Shown here one piece after another: positions 62,013-64,000 of a DNA stretch of 64,000 nt; position 1 is the stretch's first letter, and every line of letters starts with the position of its first letter. This stretch comes from Tritonibacter multivorans (GTDB lineage Bacteria; Pseudomonadota; Alphaproteobacteria; Rhodobacterales; Rhodobacteraceae), in the NCBI RefSeq assembly GCF_001458415.1, contig NZ_CYSD01000032.1, positions 1 to 64,000 of the forward strand, given 5' to 3'. The translations under genes and the position numbers were made by a program. Below the pieces are notes generated by a model, which saw only the letters and a list, made by a program, of their open reading frames with translations, did not search any database and was not told where the DNA came from.

Positions 62013-63476
62013 CTACACCTTGTCGCGGGCATACACATCTTCGTAGCGAATGATGTCATCTTCCCCCACATAGGTTCCGGTTTGCACTTCGATCAGAACC
62101 ATGGGCACTTTGCCGGGGTTTTCCATTCTGTGCACCGCACCCAAAGGGACATAGATGCTTTCGTTCTCCGTCACGAGTTTGACCTCATCATCCACGGTGA
62201 CCTGCGCGGTGCCTTCCACAACAATCCAATGTTCAGATCGGTGAAAGTGGCTTTGCAGGCTGAGGGATGCACCGGGGTGGACCAGAATGCGTTTCACCTG
62301 AAAGCGATCCCCCACCACAAGGCTTTCGAACCAGCCCCAGGGGCGGTGATCCTTTGGAAACTCGGTGGCCTGTTTGATTTTACGTTCCTTCAACTCGGTA
62401 ACCGCAAGCTTCACATCCTGCGCCCGGTCTTTGGAGGCGACGAGAACGGCATCATTCATGGCAACCGCGATCACATCCGTCAGGCCGATGCCAACAACTT
62501 CAAGCGCCTCGCTGTCAGAGCGCAGCATTGTGTTTTCGCAATCAATCGCAGTCGCCCGCGCAGAGGTCACCACGCCGTTGCTGTCCGCCTCGCCGTCGCG
62601 TGTTGCTTCGCGCAAAATGGCATTCCAATCGCCAAGGTCATTCCAATGAGTCTTGAGTGGAACAACCGCCAAAGAGGACCATTTTTCCATCACGGCATAG
62701 TCGATAGAAATGTTCTCGGCCTGCGCCCAAGGCTCTGGGGCAAGACGCAGAAAACCAAGATCCGCTTGCGCTTCTGTGACGGCTTGTTGCACCGGCTCAA
62801 TCATAGCACCCGCACAGGTTTCAAAGGCTGCGATGATGTCTTTCACCTTGAACAGGAAGATCCCTGCGTTCCACAGATAGTTGTCCTGCATCAGCATCTT
62901 GCTTGCTGCTTCCGCATTCGGCTTTTCGACAAATCGTTTCAGGGCCAGCGCCGCGTTGGCCTCTTTGGCCGTGTCGACTTCAAGGTAACCATAGCCGGTT
63001 TCCGGACGGTCTGGTTCAACCCCGAACGTAACAAGCGTTCCGCCATCCAGTGCGCCGAGGCCCTTTGCAACCGCCTCGTTGAAACAGGAAACATCCGGCA
63101 GTTTATGGTCCGACGGCGCGACCAGCATGATTGCATCGGGATCTTTTGCGTGCAGGAACAGCGCGGCCGCAAGGACAGCCGGTGCCGTGTTGCGTCCTTC
63201 GGGTTCTACGAGGACAGCTTCGGCCTCGATGCCGATCGCATCCAGCTGCTGGGTGACGATAAAACGGAAATCACAGTTCGAAACCACCAGCGGAGGCTTG
63301 TACTGCGCGGCCTGAGACATGCGCAATAATGTGGATTGGAACAAAGATTCGCTGCCAGACAGCTGGGCAAATTGTTTTGGATAGCTCTCTCTGGAAACGG
63401 GCCAAAGCCGGGTGCCAGACCCGCCACAAAGAATCACCGGATAAACAGACGCAGTCGAAAACGATTTTTCATGCAC
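62013..63476 (-). CDS. manC: Mannose-1-phosphate guanylyltransferase / mannose-6-phosphate isomerase
   Basis: A 487-residue bifunctional enzyme. The nucleotidyltransferase part has ILCGGSGTRLWPVSRESYPKQ near residue 16 and FVEKPNAEAA. The C-terminal cupin-type isomerase has RPWGWFESL, HFHRSEHWIVVEGTA and the YVPLGAVHRMENPG metal-site pattern. It makes GDP-mannose from fructose-6-phosphate through mannose-6-phosphate and mannose-1-phosphate (with a separate phosphomannomutase). It heads the leftward operon with two glycosyltransferases and so supplies their donor. Confidence 0.95.
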   Translation of the reverse strand: MHEKSFSTASVYPVILCGGSGTRLWPVSRESYPKQFAQLSGSESLFQSTLLRMSQAAQYKPPLVVSNCDFRFIVTQQLDAIGIEAEAVLVEPEGRNTAPAVLAAALFLHAKDPDAIMLVAPSDHKLPDVSCFNEAVAKGLGALDGGTLVTFGVEPDRPETGYGYLEVDTAKEANAALALKRFVEKPNAEAASKMLMQDNYLWNAGIFLFKVKDIIAAFETCAGAMIEPVQQAVTEAQADLGFLRLAPEPWAQAENISIDYAVMEKWSSLAVVPLKTHWNDLGDWNAILREATRDGEADSNGVVTSARATAIDCENTMLRSDSEALEVVGIGLTDVIAVAMNDAVLVASKDRAQDVKLAVTELKERKIKQATEFPKDHRPWGWFESLVVGDRFQVKRILVHPGASLSLQSHFHRSEHWIVVEGTAQVTVDDEVKLVTENESIYVPLGAVHRMENPGKVPMVLIEVQTGTYVGEDDIIRYEDVYARDKV

Positions 63477-63891
63477 GTGAAAAATCCCCCTTTTACCGTA
63501 AAAACAAAAGACACTTCGATTCTTTTAATTTAATTATACCAACATCAGATCACAAAACTTTCTGCGGCTGCAAATATTTTATGGACATCCAAAAACACCC
63601 AAACCGCAAACGCCCTTTTAGATTGCAAAACACGCACGCGCGGCTCAGTTGGCGCGCAGCTTGAGGTTACAGTGTTTTGACCGCTTCGTGCTGAAAGACT
63701 ATGTTTTGCACAGACGCGCGCCGTCACAACGTCCGGCAAGCGCTTTTGATTTGACTCCTTAAGTTGCGCTCATGTTATGGTTGTCTAAAATTCTACTGAC
63801 GCACGATACGCAACTTTCAACGCCCCTTCAGCCAGAGTGGACAGGGTATTTTTAATGGTGTTTTCATTTCCCATGTCAGGTGGTTTCCAAA
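63477..63891. other. Intergenic region with divergent promoters
   Basis: About 415 AT-rich bases between the leftward manC operon and a rightward glycosyltransferase. No open frame or RNA is supported. Direct TTAA-rich runs near 63525-63535 probably mark a promoter, but no exact site can be named. Confidence 0.5.
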
Positions 63892-64000
63892 ATGGAAGTT
63901 TCAGTTAATGCACGTTTTTTATCGCGACCGCTGACGGGTGTTGATCGCGTCGCAGTGGAACTGACAGCGGCACTTTCCGAACTCTTCGAACGTGACGGCA
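63892..64000 (+). CDS. Glycosyltransferase family 4-like protein (partial, C-terminus off the right edge)
   Basis: The ATG at 63892 opens 36 codons to the window end: MEVSVNARFLSRPLTGVDRV and on. The NARFLSRPLTGVDR pattern is the usual start of GT4 enzymes of polysaccharide loci. The ribosome site is weak, so the start is tentative. It continues the polysaccharide region. Confidence 0.6.
   Translation, partial: MEVSVNARFLSRPLTGVDRVAVELTAALSELFERDG

Noticed and set aside
1-64000. tRNA, rRNA and CRISPR features
   Set aside because: Reading through the gaps gave no cloverleaf-like segment with a TTCGA-type loop and acceptor stem, no rRNA and no regularly spaced repeats; small RNAs cannot be excluded by eye.

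Overview
The window looks like a chromosome or chromid segment of an alphaproteobacterium of the Rhodobacteraceae, probably a marine Roseobacter-group organism. This is inferred from gene content and was not tested by any search. The content is GC-rich and tightly packed, with many solute transporters (two TRAP systems, one TctCBA system), a bioMNY operon with a BioR-type box, a HutF-type histidine pathway, and a possible CtrA-type site. No rRNA, tRNA or CRISPR array was recognised.

Left part (1-11.8 kb). A leftward operon encodes an N-formylglutamate amidohydrolase-like enzyme, a TRAP transporter (dctQ, dctM, dctP) and a glutamine synthetase-like ligase that runs off the left edge. A divergent RpiR regulator faces it. 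Next come a short acyl-CoA ligase and a thiolase-like protein convergent with a MOSC protein and bioMNY; the pairing resembles yhfS/yhfT/bioY of Bacillus. The hut regulon follows: hutC leftward, then hutI-hutH-hutG-hutU and hutF rightward. It encodes the five-step route from histidine to glutamate through N-formylglutamate.

Middle (18.7-31.3 kb). An XRE-cupin regulator faces azlCD. A LysR regulator faces DoxX, a ring-cleavage-type VOC protein and a glutathionyl-hydroquinone reductase. tctD-tctE plus an orphan periplasmic binding protein face tctC-tctB-tctA.

Most interesting block (29.9-38.1 kb). A MocR-type regulator faces an eight-gene operon matching the Nit1C cluster: DsrE-like protein, Nit6803-type nitrilase, radical SAM protein with an unusual cysteine spacing, GNAT, AIR-synthase-like protein, small MSMEG_0570-type protein, flavin oxidoreductase and LnmK-like protein. 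Nit1C is linked to nitrile and cyanide assimilation, but most of its steps have no assigned chemistry.

Right part (38-51.8 kb). A two-enzyme nicotinamide-to-NAD salvage unit (nadM-Nudix, nadV), an RHH protein, and a VOC / Tat small subunit / GMC oxidoreductase operon come first. A decayed IS3-family element abuts a truncated cupin gene. Then follow a sugar-nucleotide epimerase-like gene, copC (with an apparent A-tract frameshift) and copD, and a second TRAP system.

Far right (51.8-64 kb). An exopolysaccharide region holds a priming sugar transferase, a Wzc/ExoP-type tyrosine kinase, several glycosyltransferases and a bifunctional GDP-mannose pyrophosphorylase/phosphomannose isomerase. A secreted subtilase with RTX repeats sits inside it. 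The right edge cuts a further glycosyltransferase.
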